From: Microbacterium karelineae | GTDB lineage: Bacteria; Actinomycetota; Actinomycetes; Actinomycetales; Microbacteriaceae | Reading direction: 5' to 3' | Assembly (NCBI RefSeq): GCF_009745985.1 | Contig: NZ_WFIX01000179.1 | Location: 62,001 to 126,000, forward strand | Length of the DNA: 64,000 nt | Part shown: positions 9,574-17,944 of the stretch, one piece after another | How positions within the stretch are numbered: position 1 is the first letter of the stretch | Layout: each line of letters begins with the position of its first letter | The notes under the pieces: generated by a model | Told to the model about the DNA's origin: nothing | The model's database searches: none | What the model saw: only the letters and a program-made list of their open reading frames with translations | Translations under genes and position numbers: made by a program

Positions 9574-10115
9574 GGAGGCGCCGGGGGATCGGGATCGCCG
9601 CGCTGGGCGTCATGGTGCTGTCGGCGGCGCTGGGCGGGTCGTCCGCGCATCAGACAGACGCCGCCTTCACGGATGTCGAGCGCACGGTGTCGGCGCAGGC
9701 GCTCGGCACGGTCGTCCTGCAGCCGGCCACCATCACCTCCACGAGCTGCCAGCGGCCGAGCATCCTCAACCTCGCGCAGCCGTTTCTCACCGTGATGTGG
9801 CGGTGGCCGCAGGGGACGGCCCCCTACAGCGGCTTCACCGCGGCGAACACCCGGTGGCGCATCGACGGCACGGTCGCGAACGCATCGACCACGGGGCCGA
9901 ACGCGAGCGGCGTCTACACGACGACGTTCACAGGTGGCGTCCTCCAGCAGATCCTCGGATCCCTCTCCGACCTGCTTCTCGGCTCGAGCTTCACCGTGAC
10001 GGCCCGCACCGTCTGGACGCCCGGCACCTCCGAATGGCAGTCGCCTCAGACGAAGACCATCGCCGTCCGGATCCCGCCGCTCGCCGGGATCCAGTGCCCC
10101 AACCCCGATGCCTGA
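9570..10115 (+). CDS. Exported protein of the SipW operon, unknown function
   Basis: 181 residues. Signal region RRRRGIGIAALGVMVLSAAL then SSAHQTDAAFTDVERTVSAQ, with the A-x-F-T-D pattern resembling SipW-cognate substrates but less canonical than the first two genes. Two Cys (SCQRPS and IQCPNP) lie near the ends of the mature chain. ATG 9570 overlaps the upstream stop (ATGA). It is the last gene of the operon; the TetR gene beyond is convergent. Its sequence suggests a beta-sandwich, but no family was recognised with confidence. Confidence 0.6.
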   Translation: MRRRRGIGIAALGVMVLSAALGGSSAHQTDAAFTDVERTVSAQALGTVVLQPATITSTSCQRPSILNLAQPFLTVMWRWPQGTAPYSGFTAANTRWRIDGTVANASTTGPNASGVYTTTFTGGVLQQILGSLSDLLLGSSFTVTARTVWTPGTSEWQSPQTKTIAVRIPPLAGIQCPNPDA

Positions 10116-10239
10116 GCACGCGCTCCGTACGGCCCATCAGCATCCATGATGCGCGCCCGATCTCCTGCACGGGAGCGCGTCCGCCCCTTCGGGCCCGTAC
10201 CGGATCGCGGCGCTGAGACTCGCGCTCCTCCCGTGTGAT

Positions 10240-10851
10240 TCAGTCCGCCCCCCTCGCGAGCCGCGCGCGCAGCGAGTCGAGCAGCAGCGTCGACCCCAGC
10301 TCGAAGGTGCGGTCGGCGCGGGCGTCGCCGCGCTCGGCCTCGTCGAGGAGGCGGCCGAGCGTGCGGGTGTCCTCCGACGGGCGCCACACATCGTCGGGGG
10401 AGGCGAGGTCGAGGCCGAAGCCGATCGCGAACGCGTCCATGACCGCGATGACCGTGAGCACCTCGTCCTCGGGGAAGCCCGCCTCCACGAGCACCGTCGC
10501 GAGCTCGTCATAGGCCTCGATCACGAGCGGGTGCGTGATCGTCTTCCCGATCAGCAGCGGCACGAGGGTCGGGTGGTCGGCGTACATGCGCCGGTGGGCA
10601 TGCAGCGCGGCACGCACATACGCGTCCCATGGCCGCGGCGACGGATCCACGCGATACGACGTGATCAGCCGGCCGCGCATCAGCTCGACGATCTCGTCCA
10701 GCCCGTCCACGTGGTTGTACAGGGACGACGGCCGCACCCCGAGTTCGCGCGCGATCGCGTTGACGCCGAACGCCCGGCCCGCGCGCGCGAGCTCGAGGCC
10801 CGCGTCGCCGATGAGGGCAGGCGAGAGCAGGGGAGTGGATGGGCGGGCCAT
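10240..10851 (-). CDS. TetR/AcrR-family repressor
   Basis: 203 residues. N-terminal helix-turn-helix at about 10-55 (LARAGRAFGVNAIARELGVR then PSSLYNHVDGLDEIVELM) and an all-helical ligand/dimer domain of the WHG-like TetR C-terminal type (HPTLVPLLIGKTITHPLVIE). ATG 10851 has no strong ribosome site, and further in-frame sequence upstream is low-quality repeat. It is divergent from the MFS/amidohydrolase operon, with three CATTCG/CGAATG half-sites between them, so it most likely represses that operon and itself. Confidence 0.85.
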   Translation of the reverse strand: MARPSTPLLSPALIGDAGLELARAGRAFGVNAIARELGVRPSSLYNHVDGLDEIVELMRGRLITSYRVDPSPRPWDAYVRAALHAHRRMYADHPTLVPLLIGKTITHPLVIEAYDELATVLVEAGFPEDEVLTVIAVMDAFAIGFGLDLASPDDVWRPSEDTRTLGRLLDEAERGDARADRTFELGSTLLLDSLRARLARGAD

Positions 10852-10888
10852 GGCGTCTCGTCTCGATCTCGCGGATGCGGATCCCCGC

Positions 10889-10916
10889 GGGGTTCCGTGC
10901 GGGGTTCCGTGCGGGG
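10889..10916. repeat. Tandem 12-bp repeat in the TetR leader
   Basis: GGGGTTCCGTGC occurs at 10889-10900 and 10901-10912, followed by a partial third copy (GGGG). It lies between the TetR start and the operator region. Function unknown; possibly slippage-derived. Confidence 0.7.
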
Positions 10917-10942
10917 TGGTTCTCGTGCATAATAGCGAACAC

Positions 10943-10966
10943 CATTCGTTGACGAATGGCATTCGT
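10943..10966. promoter_or_regulatory. Probable TetR operator with three overlapping half-sites
   Basis: CCATTCG-TTGA-CGAATGG (10943-10960) is a perfect inverted repeat. Its right arm is reused in a second palindrome, CGAATG-G-CATTCG (10954-10966). It sits in the 162-bp divergent gap between the TetR gene and the MFS gene, next to CATAAT (10929-10934), which could serve as a -10 box. Confidence 0.7.
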
Positions 10967-11013
10967 TTTACGATCCGGCGCACATCGTCGTGCACCCCCA
11001 CGGAGAACCACCC

Positions 11014-12258
11014 ATGACTCACGCAGACACCGGGGCCCGCGTGCCCCTTCGCGTCCCGACCGCGACCGCGACCTTCGCGATCGGCATCGCCGGCTATCTC
11101 GGCGTCAATCTGTCGCCGTACATGATCACCGCCGCGCAGGAGGGGCTCGGGCTCGACGTGCTCGCGGCGAGCTGGCTCGTGACCGCGACACTGCTGCTGA
11201 CCGCCGTCACGGGGCTCGCGATCGCGCCGCTCTGCGCGGGGCCGCGACGGCGCACCGTCGCCCGCGTCGGGCTCGTCGCCGGTCTCGTCGCGTTCGGCGG
11301 CGCCGCGTTGGCGCCCGCGCTCATCCTGCCGGGCCTGCTGATCGGCGGCGCCGGCGTGGGCTGTGCGGTCGCCGCGTCGGGTGCCGCGCTCGCGGCGTTC
11401 CGGAATCCGGATCGCGTCGCGGGAGTCAACGGCCTCGCGAACCGCGGGGTCATCACGGTCGTCCTCGCCGTCGTCCCCGTGGTCGGCCTGGCTCCGCTGC
11501 AGGTGTTCGGATCCCTCGCCCTGTTCTCGCTCATCGGCCTCGTCCTCACCGCGTGGCTCCCCGCCGCGCCCATCGCGGCGTCGCACGCCGGATCCGCCGT
11601 CGCCGAGGCGATGCCGATCGAGGTGCCGCCGACAGGGACCGTCAGGACGGGGCCCGTACCCTCCCGCGCCGTGACGATCGCCGGATTCTCGCTGCTCGTC
11701 GTGTTCGTGCTGTGGGCCGTCAGCGAGGACTCGCTCTGGGCGATGGGCGGCGTGATGGGCGCCGCGCAGGCGAGCCTCACTCCCGCGGGGCTGGGCATCG
11801 CGCTCAGCGCAGCGACGGCCGGCGGGCTGCTGGGATCGATCGGGCTCATGATCGTCGGCGACCGCCTCGGCCGGGCGGCACCGCTCGTCGTGCTGCTCGT
11901 CGCGGGCGGGGTGCTCAAGATCCTGCACGGCTACGTCACCGACCCGACCCTGTTCATCGTCGTCTTCGTCGGCTGGAACACGATCTATGCCCTCGCGTTC
12001 ATGTACTTCGTCTCGACGGCCGCCGCGCTCGACGCGGATGGCCGCTGGTCCGGACCGCTGCTCGCGGTCTACCTCATCGGATCCGCGTTGACACCCGTCA
12101 TCGGCGCCGCGCTCACAGGCGCGTTCGGGTTCGAGGCGTTCGCCATCATCCTCGGCGTCGCGAGCTTCGTTCTCGCGGTCCCGACGGCTCTGATCGCACG
12201 GCTGTCGTCGCGCGCAGGCCGCGAGGCGGCGGAGCCGGTGCGGGAGGTCGCGGCATGA
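11014..12258 (+). CDS. MFS transporter
   Basis: 414 residues, about 12 predicted membrane helices of the major facilitator fold with a longer hydrophilic loop in the middle (residues ~190-220). Begins MTHADTGARVPLRVPTATAT and ends in a basic, charged tail. No signature specific enough to name a substrate was seen. The amidohydrolase gene starts inside its stop codon (ATGA), so the pair probably imports a compound and hydrolyses it, under control of the divergent TetR protein. Start ATG 11014 follows CGGAGAACC. Confidence 0.8.
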   Translation: MTHADTGARVPLRVPTATATFAIGIAGYLGVNLSPYMITAAQEGLGLDVLAASWLVTATLLLTAVTGLAIAPLCAGPRRRTVARVGLVAGLVAFGGAALAPALILPGLLIGGAGVGCAVAASGAALAAFRNPDRVAGVNGLANRGVITVVLAVVPVVGLAPLQVFGSLALFSLIGLVLTAWLPAAPIAASHAGSAVAEAMPIEVPPTGTVRTGPVPSRAVTIAGFSLLVVFVLWAVSEDSLWAMGGVMGAAQASLTPAGLGIALSAATAGGLLGSIGLMIVGDRLGRAAPLVVLLVAGGVLKILHGYVTDPTLFIVVFVGWNTIYALAFMYFVSTAAALDADGRWSGPLLAVYLIGSALTPVIGAALTGAFGFEAFAIILGVASFVLAVPTALIARLSSRAGREAAEPVREVAA

Positions 12259-13844
12259 CGCGCACCCTCTATCGCGGCGGCCGGGTCTTCACGGCATCCG
12301 ACCCGGCATTCGTCGAGTCGTTCGTCGTGGATGGCGATCGGATCGTCTGCGCCGGGCCCGCGGCCGGGGCGCTCGCCGCCGACGAGGTCGTCGAACTGGG
12401 TGACGGCCTCGTCGTCCCCGGATTCATCGACGCGCACGCGCACCTCCTCATGCTCGGCGACGCGCTCGGCCAGGTCTCTCTCACCGACGCGCGCTCGCTC
12501 GGCGAGATCCAACGGCGGATCCGCGCCGCTCGCGAGGTGTCGGGCGGCGCGGTGCGCGGCCGCGGATGGCTCTTCGATTCCGTCCCGGGCGGCGCGCCGA
12601 CGGCGGCGATGCTCGACGAGGCGGTCGCCGATGTGCCGGTGTACCTCGACGCCAACGACTATCACTCCTGCTGGATCAACTCCGCCGCGCTCGCGGAGCT
12701 CGGCATCACGCGTGAGACGCCGGATCCTGTGGGCGGACGCATCGGTCGCACGCCGGATGGCGAGCCCGATGGGATGCTCTACGAGACCGCCGCGCAGCAG
12801 TTCGCGTGGGCGCACCGCGACGCGACGGCGACCGATGCGCAGCGCGACGCCGCCGTGGAGCGTGTCGTCGCGGCGTATCTCGCGTCGGGCGTGACGGGTG
12901 CCGTCGACATGGCGTTCGACGAATACGGGCTCGCGGCCTTCGCGCGGGCGGCGGAGCAGGGCGCGATGCCGCTGCGCGTCGCGGCGCACTGGTTTGTGGG
13001 CAACGCCGACGATGACGCGGAGAATCTCGCGCAGGTCGCCCGAGCGGCCGAACTGGCGGCGACGGCGACACCCGGCGTCGACGTCATCGGGATCAAGCTG
13101 ATCCTCGACGGCACGATCGACGCCTGCACGGCGGCGATGGGAGCGCCCTACGCGAACGGTGAGAACGCGGGCCCGATCTGGCCGACCGAGCGGCTCCTCC
13201 CGATCGTGGCCGCGGCGGATCGGGCGGGCCTCCAGATCGCGATGCACGCGATCGGCGACGCCGCGAGCACGCTGGCGCTCGACGCGATCGAGCACGCGAT
13301 GCGCGTGAACGGCGATCGCCCGCGCCGGCACCGCATCGAGCACCTCGAGTACGCGGCGCCGGAGACGGCCACGCGGATGGCGCGCCTCGGCGTGACGGCG
13401 TCGATGCAGCCCGTGCATGCGGATCCCGCGATCTTCGCGAACTGGGCCGCGCAGCTCGGCGACGAGCGTGTGGGGCGCGGCTTCGCGTGGTCGGAGTTCG
13501 AGGAGGCGGGCGCCGTGCTCGCGTTCTCGACCGATGCGCCGACGGCGCCGCATGAGGCGCTCGCGAACATGTACGTCGCGTCGACGCGCGCGTCGGCCCT
13601 CGAGCCCGGTCTGCCCGCCGTGCAGCCGCACCGCGCGCTGCCCCTCGAGCGGGCCCTCGCGCACGCGACGCGCGACGCGGCGGCATCGATCGGGGCGGGA
13701 TCCGATCGCGGGCGCATCGAGGTCGGGTGCGTCGCCGACTTCGCCGTGCTCGACGCGGAACCGTTTGCGCAGGGAGCCGAGGCACTGCTGACGGCCCGCG
13801 TCGTGCGGACGGTCATCGGCGGGCGCACGCGGTTCGAGGCGTAG
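12255..13844 (+). CDS. Metal-dependent amidohydrolase, YtcJ-like (amidohydrolase family 3)
   Basis: 529 residues. TIM-barrel amidohydrolase: HxH metal ligands in FIDAHAHL (~residue 60), a lysine-bearing strand GIKLILDGTIDA, His in QIAMHAIGD and RHRIEHLEY, and the catalytic Asp in STDAPTAPH. The small N- and C-terminal beta domain is visible as RVFTASDPAF and GCVADFAVLD. YtcJ-type enzymes act on amides or N-substituted compounds, and their substrates are mostly unknown. Co-translated with the MFS transporter (4-base overlap). Convergent with the next TetR gene 6 bp downstream. Confidence 0.87.
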   Translation: MTRTLYRGGRVFTASDPAFVESFVVDGDRIVCAGPAAGALAADEVVELGDGLVVPGFIDAHAHLLMLGDALGQVSLTDARSLGEIQRRIRAAREVSGGAVRGRGWLFDSVPGGAPTAAMLDEAVADVPVYLDANDYHSCWINSAALAELGITRETPDPVGGRIGRTPDGEPDGMLYETAAQQFAWAHRDATATDAQRDAAVERVVAAYLASGVTGAVDMAFDEYGLAAFARAAEQGAMPLRVAAHWFVGNADDDAENLAQVARAAELAATATPGVDVIGIKLILDGTIDACTAAMGAPYANGENAGPIWPTERLLPIVAAADRAGLQIAMHAIGDAASTLALDAIEHAMRVNGDRPRRHRIEHLEYAAPETATRMARLGVTASMQPVHADPAIFANWAAQLGDERVGRGFAWSEFEEAGAVLAFSTDAPTAPHEALANMYVASTRASALEPGLPAVQPHRALPLERALAHATRDAAASIGAGSDRGRIEVGCVADFAVLDAEPFAQGAEALLTARVVRTVIGGRTRFEA

Positions 13845-13850
13845 CGGCGC

Positions 13851-14456
13851 TCAGCGCGCGCCGAGCATTCCCTCGGCGGCGCGCAGCAGCAGGGTGGCGC
13901 GGTCCGAGGTGTCGCCCCAGCGCACGAGCCCCTGGGCGTTGAGGCCGTCGATCATGCCGAGCAGCTGCCACGCGGCCGCGTCGGCGTCGTCGACGCGGAA
14001 GGATCCGTCGGCGGCACCTCGCTCGATGACGCCGCGCAGGAGGGCCGCCCAGGCGTCCATCTGCGCGCGGACCGCGGCGGCGAGGGTCTCGTTGCGGCGG
14101 CCGAGCGCCCACGCCTCGACCCAGATGGCCGTGACGTCGTCGCGCCCGCCGCCGACCGTCGTCCGGACGATCTCGGCGAGCGCGGCACGCGGCGCGAGCC
14201 CGGCGGCCAGCTGGGTGATCTCGGCGAGCTCGCCGGAGGTGATCTCGCGGAAGGTCGACGATGTCAGCTCGTCCATCGTCGGCACATAGTGCGCGACGAG
14301 CGCGGGGGCCACGTCGACGCGCGCCGCAACCGAGCGCATCGTGATCGCGGCGATCCCGTCGGCGAGGGCGATCTCCCGCGCCGCAGAGGCGATCTCGGCT
14401 CGGCGCTCCTCGGGGGAGCGGCGCGGGGCCCGGCGGCGCGAGGGGGCACTTGACAT
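13851..14456 (-). CDS. TetR-family repressor (BetI-like)
   Basis: 201 residues. HTH domain about 15-60 (RRAEIASAAREIALADGIAA, ITMRSVAARVDVAPALVAHY) and a C-terminal domain resembling the BetI-type ligand domain (VEAWALGRRNETLAAAVRAQ). It is divergent from the agmatine-deiminase-like and amidase genes. A perfect 11-bp-arm palindrome at 14482-14507 lies 25 bp upstream of its start, so autorepression and control of the operon are likely. The inducer might be the amine or amide substrate (inference). Confidence 0.87.
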   Translation of the reverse strand: MSSAPSRRRAPRRSPEERRAEIASAAREIALADGIAAITMRSVAARVDVAPALVAHYVPTMDELTSSTFREITSGELAEITQLAAGLAPRAALAEIVRTTVGGGRDDVTAIWVEAWALGRRNETLAAAVRAQMDAWAALLRGVIERGAADGSFRVDDADAAAWQLLGMIDGLNAQGLVRWGDTSDRATLLLRAAEGMLGAR

Positions 14457-14481
14457 GAGACCACGATAGCGTCATCATCGA

Positions 14482-14507
14482 TTCTATTGATCATGCGATC
14501 AATAGAA
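14482..14507. promoter_or_regulatory. Palindromic TetR operator
   Basis: Perfect inverted repeat with arms TTCTATTGATC (14482-14492) and GATCAATAGAA (14497-14507) around ATGC. The right end runs into the ribosome site (AGAAGGAGAG, 14505-14514) of the next gene. Binding here would block both divergent promoters and could also mask translation. Confidence 0.85.
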
Positions 14508-14519
14508 GGAGAGCACCAC

Positions 14520-15554
14520 ATGACCTGGCGGATGCCCGCGGAGACGGACCGGCACGCACGCACCTGGATGGCCTTCCCCCGCGAGGGCCCGACCCTCGGG
14601 GCGACGAGCGCCGAGCGCGACGCCGGCTACGCGGCGTGGACGGCCGTCGCGCACGCCGTCGCGGAGTTCGAGCCCGTGACGATGCTCGTCGACCCGAGCG
14701 AGACCGCGCGTGCCCGCCGCATGCTCGGCGGGCACATCGAGATCCTCGAGGCGCCCGTGGGGGAGTTCTGGATGCGCGACTCCGGCCCCACGTTCGTCGT
14801 CGACGATGAGAGGCCCGGCGCGCTCGGCGCGGTCGACTGGGTCTTCAACGGCTGGGGCGATCAGCCGTGGGCCCAGTGGCGCGGCTCGGCGGACCACGGC
14901 CGCACGGCCGGCCTCGCCGCCGGGGCCGAGATCATCGCCAGCGAGCTCGTCAACGAGGGCGGCGGGATCCACGTCGACGGCGAGGGCACGGTGCTCGCGA
15001 CCGAGACCGTCCAGCTCGACCCGCACCGCAACCCCGGCGCCGACCGGGCGCAGGTCGAGGTCGAGTTCGCCCGCACGATCGGCGCATCGCGCGTCGTCTG
15101 GCTGCCCCGCGGACTCACGCGCGACTATGAGGAGTTCGGCACCCGCGGTCACGTCGACATCGTCGCGACGATCCCGTCGCCCGGCGTCGTCCTGCTCCAC
15201 GAGCAGCGGGATCCCTCTCACCCCGACCACGCGGTCTCACGCGAGCTGCGCGCCTTCCTCGCCGATCAGACCGACGCGCGCGGCCGCGCCTTCGAGATCG
15301 TCGACCTCCCCGCGCCCGCGACCCTGCGCGACGACGCGGGATGGACCGACTGGAGCTACATCAACCACCTCGTCGTCAACGACGGCGTGGTGGCCTGCGG
15401 CTTCGGAGAGCCCGAGGCGGATGCACGGGCGCGCGACGTGCTCGCGGCCGTATACCCGGGGCGCACGGTGACGACCGTCGACGCACGAGAGATCTTCTCC
15501 CGCGGAGGCGGGATCCACTGCATCACGCAGCAGCAGCCGGAGGTGGCACGATGA
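14520..15554 (+). CDS. Agmatine deiminase family protein
   Basis: 344 residues, guanidino-group-modifying enzyme of the agmatine deiminase/peptidyl-arginine deiminase-like family. Seen: GEFWMRDSGPTFVV, NEGGGIHVDGEGTVLATE, a candidate catalytic His in GTRGHVDIV and the nucleophile Cys334 in RGGGIHCITQQQ near the C-terminus, as required. The reaction would be hydrolysis of agmatine or a similar guanidine to the carbamoyl compound plus ammonia. ATG 14520 is chosen for AGAAGGAGAG 6 bp upstream; the in-frame ATG 14487 lies inside the operator. The amidase starts within its stop (ATGA), so the products may be processed in sequence. Confidence 0.87.
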   Translation: MTWRMPAETDRHARTWMAFPREGPTLGATSAERDAGYAAWTAVAHAVAEFEPVTMLVDPSETARARRMLGGHIEILEAPVGEFWMRDSGPTFVVDDERPGALGAVDWVFNGWGDQPWAQWRGSADHGRTAGLAAGAEIIASELVNEGGGIHVDGEGTVLATETVQLDPHRNPGADRAQVEVEFARTIGASRVVWLPRGLTRDYEEFGTRGHVDIVATIPSPGVVLLHEQRDPSHPDHAVSRELRAFLADQTDARGRAFEIVDLPAPATLRDDAGWTDWSYINHLVVNDGVVACGFGEPEADARARDVLAAVYPGRTVTTVDAREIFSRGGGIHCITQQQPEVAR

Positions 15555-17260
15555 TCGAGGTGCATGAGGCGACGATCGCCGACCTGCAGGCTGCGCTGGC
15601 AGGCGGCGACACGACGGCCGTCGAGCTGGTGCGGGCGTACGAGGCGCGCATCGACGCGTACGACGGCCCGGACACGATGACGGCGCTGAACGCCGTCATC
15701 GTCCGCAACCCCGAGGCGCTCGCCGAGGCGGAAGCGTCCGACGCGCGCCGCGCGGCGGGGGAGACGCTCAGCCCGCTCGACGGGATCCCCTACACGGCGA
15801 AGGACAGCTATCTCGTCGCTGGCCTCACCGCAGCATCGGGGAGCCCCGCGTTCGCCGACCTCGTGGCCAGGCGCGACGCCTTCGCCGTCGAACGACTGCG
15901 CGCGGGCGGCGCCATCTGCCTCGGCCTGACGAACATGCCGCCGATGGCGAACGGCGGCATGCAGCGCGGGCTCTACGGCCGCGCCGAGAGCCCCTACAAC
16001 CCCGAGTACCTCACGAGCGCGTTCGCGTCCGGATCCTCCAACGGATCCGGCACCGCGACGGCCGCGAGCTTCGCGGCCTTCGGCCTCGGCGAGGAGACCT
16101 GGTCGAGCGGCCGCGCCCCGGCGTCGTGCAACGCCCTCTGCGCCTACACGCCGTCGCGCGGCGTCATCTCGGTGCGCGGCAACTGGCCGCTCGTGCCGAC
16201 GATGGACGTCGTCGTGCCGCACACCCGCACGATGGCCGATCTGCTCGCCGTGCTCGACGTCGTCGTCGCCGACGATCCGGATCCGCGCGGCGACTTCTGG
16301 CGCGCGCAGCCGTGGGTCGAGATCCCGGCCGCCTCGCGCGTGCGCCCCACGTCGTACGCGGGGATCCGCGGATCCCTCGCGGGGAAGACGCTCGGGGTCC
16401 CGCGCATGTACATCGGCGCGGATCCGGAGGCGGGCACGGCGGAGGGTCCCGGGATCGGCGGGCCGACAGGGCAGCGCATCGACACACGCGCGTCCGTCAT
16501 CGCCCTCTGGGAGTCGGCGCGCGCCGACCTCGAGGCGGCGGGCGCGACGGTCATCGAGGTCGACTTCCCGCTCGTGTCGAACTACGAGGGCGACCGTCCC
16601 GGCGCCCCGACGATCGCCACGCGCGGCCTCGTGAGCCGCGAGTACCTCGCCCGCGAGATCCTCGACCTCTCGGCCTGGGGCTGGGACGACTTCCTGCGCG
16701 CGAACGGGGACCCGGCGCTCGACTCGCTCGCGGACGTCGACGGCGCGGAGATCTTCCCGCAGCCGGACGGCGCGCTGCCCGACCGCTACACGGGCTTCGA
16801 CGACGACATCGCCGAGTATCCCGTGTTCATCCGCGAGAACCCCATCGCGGACATGACCCGGATCCCCGAGCTCGCCGGCGGCGTGCGCGGCCTCGAGGAG
16901 ACGCGGCGCCTCGACCTCGAGGAATGGATGGACGGGCTCGGCCTCGATGCCGTCGTCTTCCCCGCGATGGCCGACGTCGGCCGCGCGGATATGGACGTGG
17001 ATCCTGCCTCCGCGGAGGACGGGTGGCGCAACGGCGTGTGGGTCGCGAACGGCAACCTCGCGATCCGCCACCTCGGCGTCCCGACGGTGACCGTGCCGAT
17101 GGGCACGGCGGACGACATCCGCATGCCGTTCGGGCTGACGTTCGCGGGCCGCGCGTACGACGACACCGCGCTGCTCGCGCTCGGCGCGGCCTTCGAGGCG
17201 ACGCGCGAGCGCCGCACGCCGCCGCCGCTCACGCCGCCGCTCACGCCGCCGCTCGGCTGA
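15551..17260 (+). CDS. Amidase-signature family hydrolase
   Basis: 569 residues. The Ser-Ser-Lys triad can be placed by alignment with the family: Lys84 in GIPYTAKDS, cis-Ser162 in SGSSNGSG and nucleophile Ser186 in TWSSGRAP, with the required 24-residue spacing between the two Ser. The usual GGS before the nucleophile is replaced by WSS, so it is a divergent member. The C-terminus is a repetitive TPP-rich tail (PPPLTPPLTPPLG). Translationally coupled to the deiminase-like gene; probably hydrolyses a carboxamide or carbamoyl compound from the same pathway. Convergent with nanE, 9 bp apart. Confidence 0.85.
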   Translation: MIEVHEATIADLQAALAGGDTTAVELVRAYEARIDAYDGPDTMTALNAVIVRNPEALAEAEASDARRAAGETLSPLDGIPYTAKDSYLVAGLTAASGSPAFADLVARRDAFAVERLRAGGAICLGLTNMPPMANGGMQRGLYGRAESPYNPEYLTSAFASGSSNGSGTATAASFAAFGLGEETWSSGRAPASCNALCAYTPSRGVISVRGNWPLVPTMDVVVPHTRTMADLLAVLDVVVADDPDPRGDFWRAQPWVEIPAASRVRPTSYAGIRGSLAGKTLGVPRMYIGADPEAGTAEGPGIGGPTGQRIDTRASVIALWESARADLEAAGATVIEVDFPLVSNYEGDRPGAPTIATRGLVSREYLAREILDLSAWGWDDFLRANGDPALDSLADVDGAEIFPQPDGALPDRYTGFDDDIAEYPVFIRENPIADMTRIPELAGGVRGLEETRRLDLEEWMDGLGLDAVVFPAMADVGRADMDVDPASAEDGWRNGVWVANGNLAIRHLGVPTVTVPMGTADDIRMPFGLTFAGRAYDDTALLALGAAFEATRERRTPPPLTPPLTPPLG

Positions 17261-17269
17261 GGATCGGGT

Positions 17270-17944
17270 TCATCGGTCGTCGAGCGCGTCCACGAACGCG
17301 CTCGTGATCGATGTCGGGTGCGTGATCGCCGTCCCGACGCACACGGCGTGCGCGCCGGCCCGCATCGCCGCGACGGCCTGCGCGGCGGAATGAATCCGGC
17401 CCTCTGCGATCACCGGAACGGCGATCCTCGCGGCGATCTCGGCCACGAGGGCGAGGTCGGGGCCATCGGTGCGCGGGCGTTCGGCGGTGTAGCCAGCGAG
17501 CGTCGTTCCGATGAGGTCCACCCCTCCGTCGGCGGCGGACAGGGCATCGTCGACCGAACCGCAGTCCGCCATGATGGCGACATCGCTCTCGGAGCGGATC
17601 GCCGCGACGGTCGCGGCGAGCGTGCGGCCGTCGGGCCGCGAGCGGCGGGTGCCGTCGAGCGCGACGATCGCCGCACCCGTTTCGGCGACGGCGAGGGCAT
17701 CGTCGAGGGTCGGAGTGATGAACACGCCATCCGCACCGCGCTTGACGAGGCCGACGATCGGCACAGCGAGACGCTCGCGGCCGAGCCGGATGGCGTCGAG
17801 CCCCTGCAGTCGGACGGCGCCGGCGCGGCCGTCCGCCGCGGCCTCGGCGAGCTGCGCCATCGTCTCCGCGTGATCCATCGGCTCGCCAGGGTACGCCTGG
17901 CACGACACGATCAGTCCGCCCTCGAGCTGCGTGAGGTCGATCAT
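17270..17944 (-). CDS. nanE: N-acetylmannosamine-6-phosphate 2-epimerase
   Basis: 224 residues, standard NanE length. Converts ManNAc-6-P to GlcNAc-6-P. TIM-barrel motifs are visible: GLIVSCQAYPGEPMD, the active-site Lys in VGLVKR, MADCGSVDDAL, GTTLAGYT, the Glu in VIAEGRIHS and the phosphate-site VCVGTAITHP. Its start (14th base inside the neighbour's end: ATGA at 17944-17941) overlaps the stop of the ROK kinase, so kinase then epimerase are translated in order. No nanA, nagA or nagB is in the window. Confidence 0.92.
   Translation of the reverse strand: MIDLTQLEGGLIVSCQAYPGEPMDHAETMAQLAEAAADGRAGAVRLQGLDAIRLGRERLAVPIVGLVKRGADGVFITPTLDDALAVAETGAAIVALDGTRRSRPDGRTLAATVAAIRSESDVAIMADCGSVDDALSAADGGVDLIGTTLAGYTAERPRTDGPDLALVAEIAARIAVPVIAEGRIHSAAQAVAAMRAGAHAVCVGTAITHPTSITSAFVDALDDR

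Noticed and set aside
10116-10239. Several partial inverted repeats (ACGCGCTCC/GGAGCGCGT; CATCA/TGATG) between convergent genes
   Set aside because: Arms are short or separated by long loops and they compete with each other; not strong enough to call a terminator.
14487-14519. Upstream in-frame ATG for the agmatine-deiminase-like protein
   Set aside because: It lies inside the palindromic operator, and the strong ribosome site AGAAGGAG is correctly spaced only for ATG 14520.
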